Part shown: in pieces, positions 7,001 to 14,066 of the stretch | Layout of the letters: each line of letters begins with the position of its first letter | Position numbering within the stretch: the stretch's first letter is position 1 | Assembly (NCBI GenBank): GCA_017998585.1 | Contig: JAGOCT010000014.1 | Coordinates: 1-15,069, forward strand | Source: Candidatus Cloacimonadota bacterium | GTDB lineage: Bacteria; Cloacimonadota; Cloacimonadia; Cloacimonadales; WRIO01 | Direction: 5' to 3' | Length of the DNA: 15,069 bases | Notes under the pieces: generated by a model | Databases searched by the model: none | Told to the model about the DNA's origin: nothing | The model's input: the letters and a program-made list of their open reading frames with translations, nothing else | Program-made: the position numbers and the translations under genes

Positions 7001-8326
7001 CTACCATGTAAAACTGATATTGGTTTGTACTTTAAAGAATTGTTCTTCGACTTTATCCGGATTTTCCCAACCTCTGTCTGTTGGGTTGATAGATGTCCAT
7101 AAACCATTTTTCTTATAAAAGCCATCACGGAATAAGTCAAGCGTTTCATAAGTACGGGTTGAAAACTCACCAGAAATATTAAAGACCAGATTTTTTGCTA
7201 TAGGAAAAGCCGTTCCGGCTGATACTGTTGGCATGGAAACCGCACCAATTTCAGCATCTCCGAAAGACTGTTCATGTTTAAATCCCATTCTGAGTGGTAT
7301 CGCACGTCCTACATAGTGTTCCATTCCAATATAGATTGAATAGACATCATCGTAGAATTTGCTGACTTCAGAATAATTGTTTAATTCCATATCCATCTGG
7401 AAAGTGGTTTTATAAGGATTTCTTGGTAAATAAGTGATTCCCCATCTCATGGAAGAAGGGATGATATAATCCGCATCCATTTCAGTAACAGTATCAATAT
7501 TTTCAAACTTAATGGTGTTCTTTGCTGTCATATCACATTCTGTTTTAGGTTGAAATGCAAAGCCCAAACGAACTCTATCATTCAAGTCATAGGTTGCTCC
7601 TAATCTGAACATCATTCCATCATAATCACGAGCACTCTTGAATAATGAATCAGATAATGCCTCTTCTGTCTCTGTATAAGCTATCTCAGTCCATACAATT
7701 CTGGATTCCTGATTCTGTGAACCATTCAGCATTGCTATCTCTAATCCTAAAGCCAGCTTATTCACATCTGAAAACGAGTAAGAAGCCCCCAAAATGGCAC
7801 TGTAAGCATTGATAGCACCTTCACCTTCTTTGAAATTCTTCGCCAAAATCGGTGGATAAGTGTCATCATCAGAACTGTTATCATTTCTGACCTGTTCTTC
7901 GTATTTTGCCGAAAAATCTACCAGAGGTCTAAACATGAGCCCTGCACTGAGTGACATACGATCCATTTGATGAGCGTATGATGCGCCTGCACTGACATTT
8001 GTAAAGATGTTATTGTTGTTGGAATAGGTTGAGTTATCAATGTAAGAATCGAAGAAATTAAACATAGGAAGACTTCTGTCTTCTTCATTCTTAGTAAACG
8101 TAAGTGCTAAATCTGCATTCAGCTTGTTATTCAGTAAAGTGATATTCGCTGGGTTTAAAGAACTGTCAAACAGAGAATATCCAATAGCGACTCCGCTTGT
8201 ACCCATTGCGCTACTGCGGGCAGAAACGGTTTGAACATAGTTGCCTGCTTCATATTCAAGTAATGAATAGGCAAAGAGATTTATGATCAGGCAGGTCATG
8301 AGTATGATGAGATTTATTTTTTTCAT
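7001..8326 (-). CDS. Outer-membrane beta-barrel protein, PorV/FadL-like
   Basis: A 441-residue secreted protein with a signal peptide (about 1-19, ending LFA before YSLLEY). Right after it comes the signature of the PorV/PorQ/UPF0164 group: SARSSAMGTSGVA (35-47) followed by LNPA (57-60). The rest is alternating polar and aromatic strands typical of a barrel, ending in an aromatic residue (NISFTW) as BAM substrates do. The start at 8326 is chosen because GGAGG stands four to five bases upstream. An open frame continues upstream to 8437, but that part overlaps the neighbouring gene and would hide the signal peptide. It lies 22 bases after the helix-hairpin-helix gene and six bases before the nucleotidase. 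PorV-like proteins serve as transporters or as type IX secretion shuttles; no other secretion component is visible, so the role is open. Confidence 0.85.
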   Translation of the reverse strand: MKKINLIILMTCLIINLFAYSLLEYEAGNYVQTVSARSSAMGTSGVAIGYSLFDSSLNPANITLLNNKLNADLALTFTKNEEDRSLPMFNFFDSYIDNSTYSNNNNIFTNVSAGASYAHQMDRMSLSAGLMFRPLVDFSAKYEEQVRNDNSSDDDTYPPILAKNFKEGEGAINAYSAILGASYSFSDVNKLALGLEIAMLNGSQNQESRIVWTEIAYTETEEALSDSLFKSARDYDGMMFRLGATYDLNDRVRLGFAFQPKTECDMTAKNTIKFENIDTVTEMDADYIIPSSMRWGITYLPRNPYKTTFQMDMELNNYSEVSKFYDDVYSIYIGMEHYVGRAIPLRMGFKHEQSFGDAEIGAVSMPTVSAGTAFPIAKNLVFNISGEFSTRTYETLDLFRDGFYKKNGLWTSINPTDRGWENPDKVEEQFFKVQTNISFTW

Positions 8327-8348
8327 TTTTCCTCCATTATTTGATTTA

Positions 8349-10979
8349 TTAGAAACGCCAGTCCAGTTGTAAACGAACGGCATAGTCATCTTTATTAACA
8401 TTGCGGAAATAAACTTCCTGTTCGGAAATGGATTCATTCCACCAGGTACGAACTTCCAGTTCCTTGGTCTTGTAATATTTTGCTCTGAGTCTCATGGATA
8501 AGTAAAGGTTATTGGCAATCTTGTTCTGTAACAATACCCAGTATTTCAAGCCTTGTTCTCCCATAAAGTCAATTTCCATATCTTCCCAATCCCAGTGACT
8601 GACACCGTGACCATTCCAATATCCGATTCCGGTTCTGACTCGTAAAAGATCATTGATATTATGCGTAAAATCAACTTTTAAGAAATCACCCTTCATTAAG
8701 ACCATACTTTGAACGGTTGAGTCATAATTTGAAGAGGGATTATCGTCTTCGTAAGGAGATATGGCATTGTTGGTCAGATAAGGATAGGGAGGTCCCCATA
8801 CTTTGGTATAACGATATTCAAATTGCAGACGGTCTCTATTGGATAAATAAGAGGTGACCATACCGGATATTTCATTCGTTTTAGATACGCCTCTGTCTGC
8901 ATCATCATCATAACGATTTACCTGATTTTTATATTTTGTTCTTAAACCTAAAGAATAAATCGGTCTGTATTCCATATCTCCCTGGAAACGAACCGTTCTT
9001 CTACCATCAGACATTCTTTCCCAAATATCAAGATAAGTTCTGTTTAAAGTCAAAGCAGTAGTGATTTTATATCTCGTTTCAAAATAGACCCCTTTTTCAG
9101 CTTGAGCCTGAGCACTGTTTCTGTATAAATCAGCCAGTATCGGATTGGTCAGGGTGTACGGATTTTTATCAATAATGGTATCATCAAATTTTTCATGTTC
9201 TGAAAATCCGCGACTGTACGGATTATCAAAACCCAGATCATAATGTCTGAACAGAGACAGGAAATAGAAGTTTTCAAGCTGGGTATAGGCTGTTACAACG
9301 GTAGCACTCGGATCATCACCGATTTTCAGGTCTTTACCATCAACAGATAACTCAGCATATTCACCGGAAAATGAGGTATTTCCAATCACGGTTCGCCAGT
9401 CAAAACCTAAAATCTGACGATAATCTCTTTTATAAGAGCTGGTTTGAGTCGAATACAGATTCTGAATTTCAGAACTCTGCATATTCCATTTACCCTCATT
9501 AGAACCATCTCTGATCATGTAAGTGGCAATACTGTCAGCGCCATAAACCACGAAGTTAGCATTATCATAGATCGCCTGATAACCGGAGATTCCCAGATGA
9601 GTACCGATTACCGGAGAAACTTCCCAGCGACCACCGATGATGGTTTCGTCAAGGATGTCTTTTCTGGGGGATAAGTTGATTTTTCTGGTTAATTTTTGAT
9701 TGAAAAAGGCTTCAGCTTCTTCCATATCATCATTGTCAAAGCGAACAGATGAAGTTACATAAGAAAAGACACGATATTTTCCATCAGCGTCTTTATCCAA
9801 TGAATTGATAGAGCCGTCACCATTAAGATCATACACAATTGCATCTTTTTTATCTTGTGAATAGTAAAATGAAAGAGAGGAATATCTGTTTTCAAGAGAA
9901 AAAGCAACCCCTTTTAAAGCATACTCATCGGTTCTGGATAAGTCTTCCGTTAAACCGAGAATTCTTTTACTAAACCCGTGACCTGTTTTTCTGGAACTGT
10001 AATAGTCAGTATTTTCCATAACCAGACCTTCACCATAAGTAACACGGTAATTGCCTAGATAAGCTTTTAAACGGGTATTACCAAAGAAATCAAACTGATT
10101 ATCATAAGCGGCATAATACTTCGCATCTTTCATATTCTCAGAAAATGTATTTTCTGTAAAAAGGCTTTCTCCTCTTTGATTGGCACTTAACAAGCCTGCT
10201 TTGATATTATTGCCATATCTCACACGAAGTTTATTCATCACAGCCGGATTGGATTGACTCAAATTAAAGTAACCCCAGTAAGAATGATTAATTTCACGGA
10301 GATTATGGTCTTCCTTATTTTTGAAAATTTCTCTCAAATTTTCTCGTGTATCATCATCAAATGATTTATCTTCATATTTGAGCTGATAGTTCATGAATAA
10401 TTTTTGTTTCGTCGGTTGCTCTTTAAAGAATACATAATGCCTGATATTGCTGGCACCATAATAGGATAAACCGGAGGTACTGCGAAGGTTTCGATAGTCT
10501 GTGATGGTATCTTTTAATGCAATTCTTCTCATTACTGCTGCGGCATCAATCGGTGATACATTTGGCAGATTAAGAATATCATTATACGACATAGCATTAA
10601 GGTTCTGAGGAGTCATCAGATAGTCTTCCCAAATATCGGAAAATCCTTCCTGAGTTCCTTCTGTGGAACCTAAACGTTCCAGTAGGTAATAAATCTCTTC
10701 ACGTCTTTGTTCTGTTTCATCCAGATCTGTATAAAGCGAAGTTTCGACCAGTGGTCTTAGCTTTAACATGGTTTCCTGATCAATGGATGGGATTTTTCTC
10801 AAGTCGTAGATACTCTTGAAAAAAGCAGTAAACTGACGATATTCATAAATATCCTTTGCTTGCTGTTGGGTGATCGGTAATTTTTCAATTTGCTGTAAAC
10901 TGGCTGTATTCAGATCAACCCGTTCAGCATATAAAAAACAGATACCTGCTAGCAGAATTAGTAGAAACAGGCGTTTCAT
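8349..10979 (-). CDS. Secreted protein with N-terminal helix-hairpin-helix repeats and C-terminal beta-barrel-like region
   Basis: An 876-residue protein with a signal peptide (about 1-18, FLYA before ERVDL). Residues 19-79 match the ComEA-type start VDLNTASLQQIEKLP and a second half IYDLRKIPSID; a further helix-hairpin-helix-like unit lies around 130-185 (ILNLPNVSPIDAAAVMRR). The hairpin glycines (GIG) of true DNA-binding versions are replaced (ITQQQ, NVSPI). From about 190 to the end the sequence is strand-rich, tyrosine-rich and ends DWRF, as expected of an outer-membrane barrel. Residues 384-395 form an EF-hand/dockerin-like calcium loop (D384, N386, D388, G389, D395). AAAGGAG lies four bases from the ATG, and a promoter is at 11037-11064. 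It is first of three genes in an envelope operon. I do not recognise a named family; DNA or nucleotide handling is only a hypothesis. Confidence 0.85.
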   Translation of the reverse strand: MKRLFLLILLAGICFLYAERVDLNTASLQQIEKLPITQQQAKDIYEYRQFTAFFKSIYDLRKIPSIDQETMLKLRPLVETSLYTDLDETEQRREEIYYLLERLGSTEGTQEGFSDIWEDYLMTPQNLNAMSYNDILNLPNVSPIDAAAVMRRIALKDTITDYRNLRSTSGLSYYGASNIRHYVFFKEQPTKQKLFMNYQLKYEDKSFDDDTRENLREIFKNKEDHNLREINHSYWGYFNLSQSNPAVMNKLRVRYGNNIKAGLLSANQRGESLFTENTFSENMKDAKYYAAYDNQFDFFGNTRLKAYLGNYRVTYGEGLVMENTDYYSSRKTGHGFSKRILGLTEDLSRTDEYALKGVAFSLENRYSSLSFYYSQDKKDAIVYDLNGDGSINSLDKDADGKYRVFSYVTSSVRFDNDDMEEAEAFFNQKLTRKINLSPRKDILDETIIGGRWEVSPVIGTHLGISGYQAIYDNANFVVYGADSIATYMIRDGSNEGKWNMQSSEIQNLYSTQTSSYKRDYRQILGFDWRTVIGNTSFSGEYAELSVDGKDLKIGDDPSATVVTAYTQLENFYFLSLFRHYDLGFDNPYSRGFSEHEKFDDTIIDKNPYTLTNPILADLYRNSAQAQAEKGVYFETRYKITTALTLNRTYLDIWERMSDGRRTVRFQGDMEYRPIYSLGLRTKYKNQVNRYDDDADRGVSKTNEISGMVTSYLSNRDRLQFEYRYTKVWGPPYPYLTNNAISPYEDDNPSSNYDSTVQSMVLMKGDFLKVDFTHNINDLLRVRTGIGYWNGHGVSHWDWEDMEIDFMGEQGLKYWVLLQNKIANNLYLSMRLRAKYYKTKELEVRTWWNESISEQEVYFRNVNKDDYAVRLQLDWRF

Positions 10980-11036
10980 AACACTCCTTTATCCTATTTT
11001 CTTTTTCCTTTTTGTAAAACACAACTATTTTTTGCA

Positions 11037-11064
11037 AATTTATTCAGTTAAACAATATTGTAAA
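11037..11064 (-). promoter_or_regulatory. Sigma-70-type promoter of the envelope operon
   Basis: Minus-strand TTTACA (11059-11064), 16-base spacer, then TAAATT (11037-11042), giving a leader of roughly 50 bases to the ATG at 10979. The flanks AGC before TTTACA and a GCAAAAAA run after TAAATT match the rpsO promoter at 4223-4250 base for base, while the spacer sequences differ. That pattern is what conserved promoter elements would show. Confidence 0.6.
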
Positions 11065-11165
11065 GCTTTTTATCAAAAAAAATAAAGACGCTTATGGTCA
11101 AGTAAAAAATCACATTTTCTACAAAGTCCATATCTGCAACAGAATGCCCTGGTTATTTAAAAATC

Positions 11166-11195
11166 ATGTAATTATGATTCTCTTTTCAATTACAT
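11166..11195. repeat. Inverted repeat ATGTAATT/AATTACAT
   Basis: Perfect eight-base arms (11166-11173 and 11188-11195) separated by 14 bases. AT-rich arms and a long spacer make this either a protein-binding dyad or chance; no T-tract follows on either strand. Confidence 0.3.
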
Positions 11196-11474
11196 AGCCC
11201 AGTGATATCTTAAAGATAAATGTTCAGATGAAACAAAACAATCGAATCAATCATATTTTCTCATTACAGACTCATTCAATTCTCATGTCTTTCCCTTATC
11301 TATCCTGTAGAAAAGTATTTTATTTTTCGGTTGATCGTATGAAATAAACGGTACTACAACTGATACATATAGCTTATTTTTTACGTTATTTGTTACTGTT
11401 TAGGTGCTTGTTGTTATTATTGATTCTATTTTCATCAAAGATATCAGTTTTAAAAAATGTAAAAATGGTCATTA

Positions 11475-11582
11475 GGGATGTTCGAAACGGAGTGAAGCAT
11501 TCCCATCCCGTGAAGTTGACATGTGCAAAAACCTAAACTCTTTAGGAATTGCCGATTAGCAACCAGATGCGGAAGTGTCTGG
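11475..11582. repeat. Compact hairpin-rich intergenic element
   Basis: Four helices lie in 108 bases: GGGATG (11475-11480) with CATCCC (11504-11509), CCTAAA/TTTAGG with a three-base loop (11532-11546), TTGC/GCAA with a six-base loop (11549-11562), and immediately abutting it CCAGA/TCTGG (11563-11582). The segment is visibly more GC-rich than its AT-rich surroundings. The sequence differs from the 4938-5343 array, but the style of short stems with small loops is similar. It could be a dispersed non-coding repeat or a structured RNA; strand unknown. Confidence 0.45.
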
Positions 11583-11668
11583 TATATAGTTTATTACACA
11601 TGAAGCACCATAAGAAGAAAATTAAGGCATCATGATTATTTCATCACGCTTTTCATCCTAATAGAGAG

Positions 11669-11683
11669 GGATATCCTATAGGA
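11669..11683. repeat. Overlapping palindromes GGATATCC and TCCTATAGGA
   Basis: Two perfect palindromes of 8 and 10 bases share three bases (11669-11676 and 11674-11683). Possible regulator-binding site, or chance; there is no neighbouring promoter to connect it to. Confidence 0.2.
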
Positions 11684-11724
11684 CTCCTTGAAAATCAAAT
11701 CGTTCTTTAAAATACTTTGATCCA

Positions 11725-11748
11725 CTAAGCGATCGTTATTTCGCTTAG
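11725..11748 (-). terminator. Hairpin just downstream of the two-domain VOC gene
   Basis: Nine bases past the TAA at 11757 the minus strand reads CTAAGCGA, an eight-base loop, TCGCTTAG. The eight-pair stem position fits a transcript-end structure, but no U-tract follows, so it is not a canonical intrinsic terminator. It may instead protect the 3' end. Confidence 0.4.
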
Positions 11749-11756
11749 ACCTCCAA

Positions 11757-12692
11757 TTAATGTAAATATCTTTCTTTTAGCTGGTTCAAAGCCTCAATAT
11801 TGATTTTTTTGGTTTTTTCCAGTAGTTTAAACATTTCGTGAGTGAGTACTGAGTTTTTTAGTAAGAGCATCTCAAAGAATATATCCGGAAGAATTTGCCA
11901 GGAGACTCCATAAGGATCTTTGAGCCATCCACAAAGCTGTTCTTCTCCATTTTGAGATAATTTATCCCAGTAATAGTCAATCTCATCCTGATTCTGGCAA
12001 TGAACGATAAAAGATATCGCTTCATTAAAATCATATAGATGAAATATAGAACTGTCACTTGCCATAAAATGTTGAGTTTCCAATGTAAAATGGATATTTT
12101 TTGCCTGACCTGCTATTTCAGGTAAGTCTTTTTCTGAGTAGTACAACACCTCATTTTTTGCTGAGTTATTAAAAATTCCGGTGTAAAAATCAACAGCTTC
12201 TTCTGCTTTTCCAGTCTGCTGATTGATAAATGAAAATAAGGGAGTTATTCTGTCTTCTTCAATGTTTGATCTGTCTGCAAGGGCAATATGCCAGGTGACA
12301 TCAAAACGATCAATCAATTTTCCATATTTAGAACTCAGTTCATGCTTTTCAAACGGGATTAGTATTGTGCCCTTATCAGCCAAATCACTCCAGAGCTCTT
12401 CAATAAAATAATCATGATCATAAGCGACATAAAAAGAAATTGAGGGATTAACAGAAAACTTTGGTCATCCGTTTAATGCAATAAACTGATGCCCATCCAG
12501 AACGAAATCATAAGTCATCAGTTTTTTTACGGGGTGATAATGTGTATCATGATCATCTGCGGAATAATAGGTTTTTTGACCTGCTTTAGCATTTGGGAAA
12601 AGTGATGTGTAGAAACTAACAGCCTCTTCAGCCTGATTATCAAACCACAGCATACAGCTGATTTTTTGAGGGAAAAGTTTATTGTTATCCAT
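11757..12692 (-). pseudogene. Two-domain PhnB/VOC (glyoxalase-fold) protein gene interrupted by an in-frame TGA
   Basis: One reading frame of 312 codons matches the tandem-domain PhnB-like family (often annotated 3-demethylubiquinone-9 3-methyltransferase-like), but codon 76 (12465-12467) is TGA. The first domain starts ISCMLWFDNQAEEAVSFYTSLF and reaches QFIALNG, where the stop replaces an expected glycine of a GGP motif (GGA to TGA by one base). After it the frame continues PKFSVNPSISFYV and then SSKYGKLIDRF, and the second domain runs from ITPLFSF through AEEAVDFYTGIF, FNEAISFIV, EIDYYWDKL, LCGWLKDPYGVSWQILP. There is no frameshift, and no good Shine-Dalgarno for a restart. AAAAGGAG at 12699-12706 favours the ATG at 12692 over 12695, and a strong promoter precedes it. 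Either a very young pseudogene, a sequencing error, or a read-through gene. Confidence 0.8.
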
Positions 12693-12712
12693 CATAAGCT
12701 CCTTTTAGAAAG

Positions 12713-12741
12713 AGTATAGATCAGATTTACCAGTCTGTCAA
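12713..12741 (-). promoter_or_regulatory. Strong sigma-70 promoter of the two-domain VOC gene
   Basis: Minus strand TTGACA (12736-12741), 17-base spacer, TATACT (12713-12718): a perfect -35, a five-of-six -10 and ideal spacing. The predicted start lies around 12706, just ahead of the AAAAGGAG site, so the leader is very short. The promoter sits in the 59-base gap after the neighbouring VOC gene, so the interrupted gene still has full expression signals. Confidence 0.75.
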
Positions 12742-12751
12742 TTAAAAACTT

Positions 12752-13147
12752 TTATTTGAGTAATGAATCAGGATTTGCTGGTTCCCATAATTCTATTTTG
12801 TTCCCTTCGATATCCATGACATGAACAAATTTCCCATATTCATAAGTTTCTACTTCGTCTAATATGGTCACGCCATTTTGTTTTAATTCTTCAAGCAGCA
12901 ATTCTAAATTTTCAACTCGATAATTGATCATGAATTCCTTTTGTGATGGGTTAAAATAGGTAGTATCATGAGGGAAAGGACTCCACTGGGTTAAAGCCTT
13001 CTTTTCTGTATCAGGGAACTCACGACATTCAAACATACATCCATACTCATCGGTATTAAAACCTAAATGGTTTTTATACCAGTCTTTAACCTTCTCTGGG
13101 TCCTTACATTTAAAAAAGACCCCGCCAATGCCTGTTACCTTTTTCAT
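12752..13147 (-). CDS. VOC superfamily (glyoxalase/bleomycin-resistance-like) protein
   Basis: A single-domain protein of 131 residues, the standard length of one VOC module, probably cytosolic as it has no signal peptide. The two beta-alpha-beta-beta-beta halves are visible: GIGGVFFKCKDPEKVKDWYKNHLGF at the front (opening strand, helix, then the GF turn), and the second half INYRVENLELLLEELKQNGV ending in VHVMDIEGNKIELWEP, where D-x-x-G-N-x-I-E-L-W-E is the classical closing motif. The position usually held by the first metal-ligand histidine is not histidine (VFFK), so the substrate and metal dependence cannot be assigned. Shine-Dalgarno AAAGGA lies six bases before the ATG. It is the middle of three tandem VOC genes on this strand; the others share the fold but little sequence. 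Confidence 0.85.
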   Translation of the reverse strand: MKKVTGIGGVFFKCKDPEKVKDWYKNHLGFNTDEYGCMFECREFPDTEKKALTQWSPFPHDTTYFNPSQKEFMINYRVENLELLLEELKQNGVTILDEVETYEYGKFVHVMDIEGNKIELWEPANPDSLLK

Positions 13148-13180
13148 TTACAATCCTTTCTGTGTCAATTTTTTCTGGTT

Positions 13181-13249
13181 CTACAATAATGCCACCCTTT
13201 CAGGGTTAGCACTGGCCATTATCCGTGTAAATCCGTCCTATCCGTGGTT
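13181..13249. repeat. Dispersed intergenic repeat, copy A (69 bp)
   Basis: Two blocks, each repeated at 13833-13905: a 27-base block with a small hairpin (ACCCT-TTC-AGGGT), and a 31-base block built of ATCCGTG-type repeats (ATCCGTGTAAATCCGTCC then TATCCGTGG). The 11 to 15 bases between the blocks differ between copies. The repeat fills most of the gap upstream of the middle VOC gene. ATCCGTG-type strings are, from general experience, common as intergenic filler in environmental bacterial genomes; I cannot verify the count in this one. Confidence 0.8.
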
Positions 13250-13265
13250 AAGGGAATGTGACTCA

Positions 13266-13697
13266 TTATTCCGGTGTATAAAGAATCATCCAGTTAATGC
13301 CGAACTGGTCGGTAAAATGTCCATAGTAATCTCCCCAGAAGGCATAATCTATCGGCATGATAATGGTACCGTTAACTGAGAGTTCATTAAATAAGCGGTC
13401 TGCCTCTTCTTTACTGTCAGGAGTTACTGATATTGAAAAGTTATTGCCCTGCTTAAAATCAGGTGCCCATTCACCACCAGTATCACTTCCCATCAATATT
13501 GTTTCCTGACTGATAGGCAATGAGATATGCAATATCTGATTTTCCATTTCTGCTGGTAAATCTGGCATACCTTCCTGTTTTGGCATATCTTTAAATCTGC
13601 CTACATAAGAAAACTCTCCACCAAAAACAGATTTGTAAAAGTTAAAAGCGGTTTCACAATTCCCTAAAAAGTTCAAATAGATGTTGATCGTTGTCAT
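13266..13697 (-). CDS. PhnB-like VOC-fold protein
   Basis: A 143-residue single-domain member of the PhnB/DUF1338-independent VOC group. It opens TINIYLNFLGNCETAFNFYKSVFGGEF, matching the PhnB start (strand, helix with AFNFYKSVFGG). It continues ILHISLPISQETILMGSD, then NNFSISVTPDSKEEADRLFNELSVNGTIIMPI, and closes with FWGDYYGHFTDQFGINWMI, the W-G-x-x-Y-G-x-F-x-D-x-F-G-x-x-W signature. Despite the name, PhnB-like proteins have no proven role in phosphonate metabolism, and no phn genes are nearby. AAAGGAAG lies six bases before the ATG; a candidate promoter is at 13726-13753. It is the first of three VOC genes in a row and the last minus-strand gene before the strand switch. Confidence 0.88.
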   Translation of the reverse strand: MTTINIYLNFLGNCETAFNFYKSVFGGEFSYVGRFKDMPKQEGMPDLPAEMENQILHISLPISQETILMGSDTGGEWAPDFKQGNNFSISVTPDSKEEADRLFNELSVNGTIIMPIDYAFWGDYYGHFTDQFGINWMILYTPE

Positions 13698-13725
13698 AAA
13701 TCACTTCCTTTCTGTTTATGTTGAA

Positions 13726-13753
13726 AATATAGTAAAATCACAAGCTAAAACAA
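13726..13753 (-). promoter_or_regulatory. Candidate promoter of the PhnB-like gene
   Basis: Minus strand TTGTTT (13748-13753), 16-base spacer, TATATT (13726-13731). The -10 is good (five of six) and the -35 keeps only TTG. The position about 30 bases before the ATG is right for the gene starting at 13697. Confidence 0.45.
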
Positions 13754-13832
13754 AATCTATTTTTATGTTTTCTCATCTATCACGTTTTTGTCCGGGTAAT
13801 ATATAGAAGGCTTGCTTTCGTACTTCAAACAT

Positions 13833-13905
13833 CTACAATAATGCCACCCTTTCAGGGTTGTTATTGGTTATACCTTATCCGTGTAAATCCGTCCTATCCG
13901 TGGTT
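13833..13905. repeat. Dispersed intergenic repeat, copy B (73 bp)
   Basis: Second copy of the element at 13181-13249, same orientation. The first 27 and the last 31 bases are identical to copy A, while the middle differs in sequence and is four bases longer. Conserved ends with a divergent core suggest two separate modules or a structure with a free loop. Confidence 0.8.
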
Positions 13906-14010
13906 TACTAACTCTTTTTCCGTGGTTGGAAAAGATCGTTTTATCATGTCTCTTTCCTTTTCTCTGCGTTCTCTTTGTTAATTTTTTCAAAAAAAATAAT
14001 CACTAAGGAC

Positions 14011-14038
14011 TTACCTTGTCCAAACGCTGTGCTATCAT
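14011..14038 (+). promoter_or_regulatory. Candidate promoter of the small ORF and lipoprotein genes
   Basis: TTACCT (14011-14016), 16-base spacer, TATCAT (14033-14038) preceded by TGC, which makes an extended -10. An overlapping alternative is TTGTCC (14016-14021) with TATTAC (14038-14043), also spaced by 16. Transcription would begin about 20 bases before the ATG at 14067. Confidence 0.45.
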
Positions 14039-14066
14039 ATTACCAAAATTAATATCGGAGGTTAAA

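Larger units (their letters stand above)
11065..11756. other. Long non-coding region between the envelope operon and the VOC genes
   Basis: About 690 bases with no open frame that looks like a gene on either strand: AT-rich, with stops in all frames. It contains an inverted repeat at 11166-11195, a hairpin-dense element at 11475-11582, two adjacent palindromes at 11669-11683 and a hairpin at 11725-11748, each listed separately. The stretch 11200-11470 shows nothing recognisable. No tRNA or transposase remnant was identified. Confidence 0.6.
13698..14066. other. Divergent intergenic region
   Basis: About 370 bases between the minus-strand VOC gene and the plus-strand small ORF. It holds a minus-strand promoter (13726-13753), repeat copy B (13833-13905), an imperfect dyad TTTTCC/GGAAAA at 13916-13933, a CTCTGCGTTCTCTTTG string near 13963-13978 of the low-complexity kind often seen beside ATCCGTG repeats, an A-rich run, and the plus-strand promoter at 14011-14038. 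No gene was seen. Confidence 0.6.

Noticed and set aside
8327..8437. Longer N-terminus for the PorV/FadL-like protein
   Set aside because: It would overlap the upstream gene's end and place 37 residues ahead of a clear signal peptide that has its own GGAGG site.
11475..11582. tRNA or group II intron domain V
   Set aside because: TTCGAAAC resembles a T-loop by eye, but there is no acceptor stem, anticodon arm or domain V signature.
11757..12383. Separate 208-residue gene starting at TTG
   Set aside because: It is the same frame as the upstream fragment, starts mid-domain and has no Shine-Dalgarno; it is the second part of the TGA-interrupted gene.
12465..12467. TGA read as glycine (as in Gracilibacteria/SR1 genetic code)
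   Set aside because: A glycine fits here, but none of the other genes, including those of 750 and 876 codons, contains an internal TGA, and pnp and the lipoprotein use TGA as stop.
12465..12467. Selenocysteine codon
   Set aside because: The family has glycine, not cysteine, at this position, and no SECIS-like hairpin follows the TGA.
14016..14066. TTG start extending the 50-residue ORF
   Set aside because: The extension covers the promoter and the CGGAGG site and has no ribosome site of its own.
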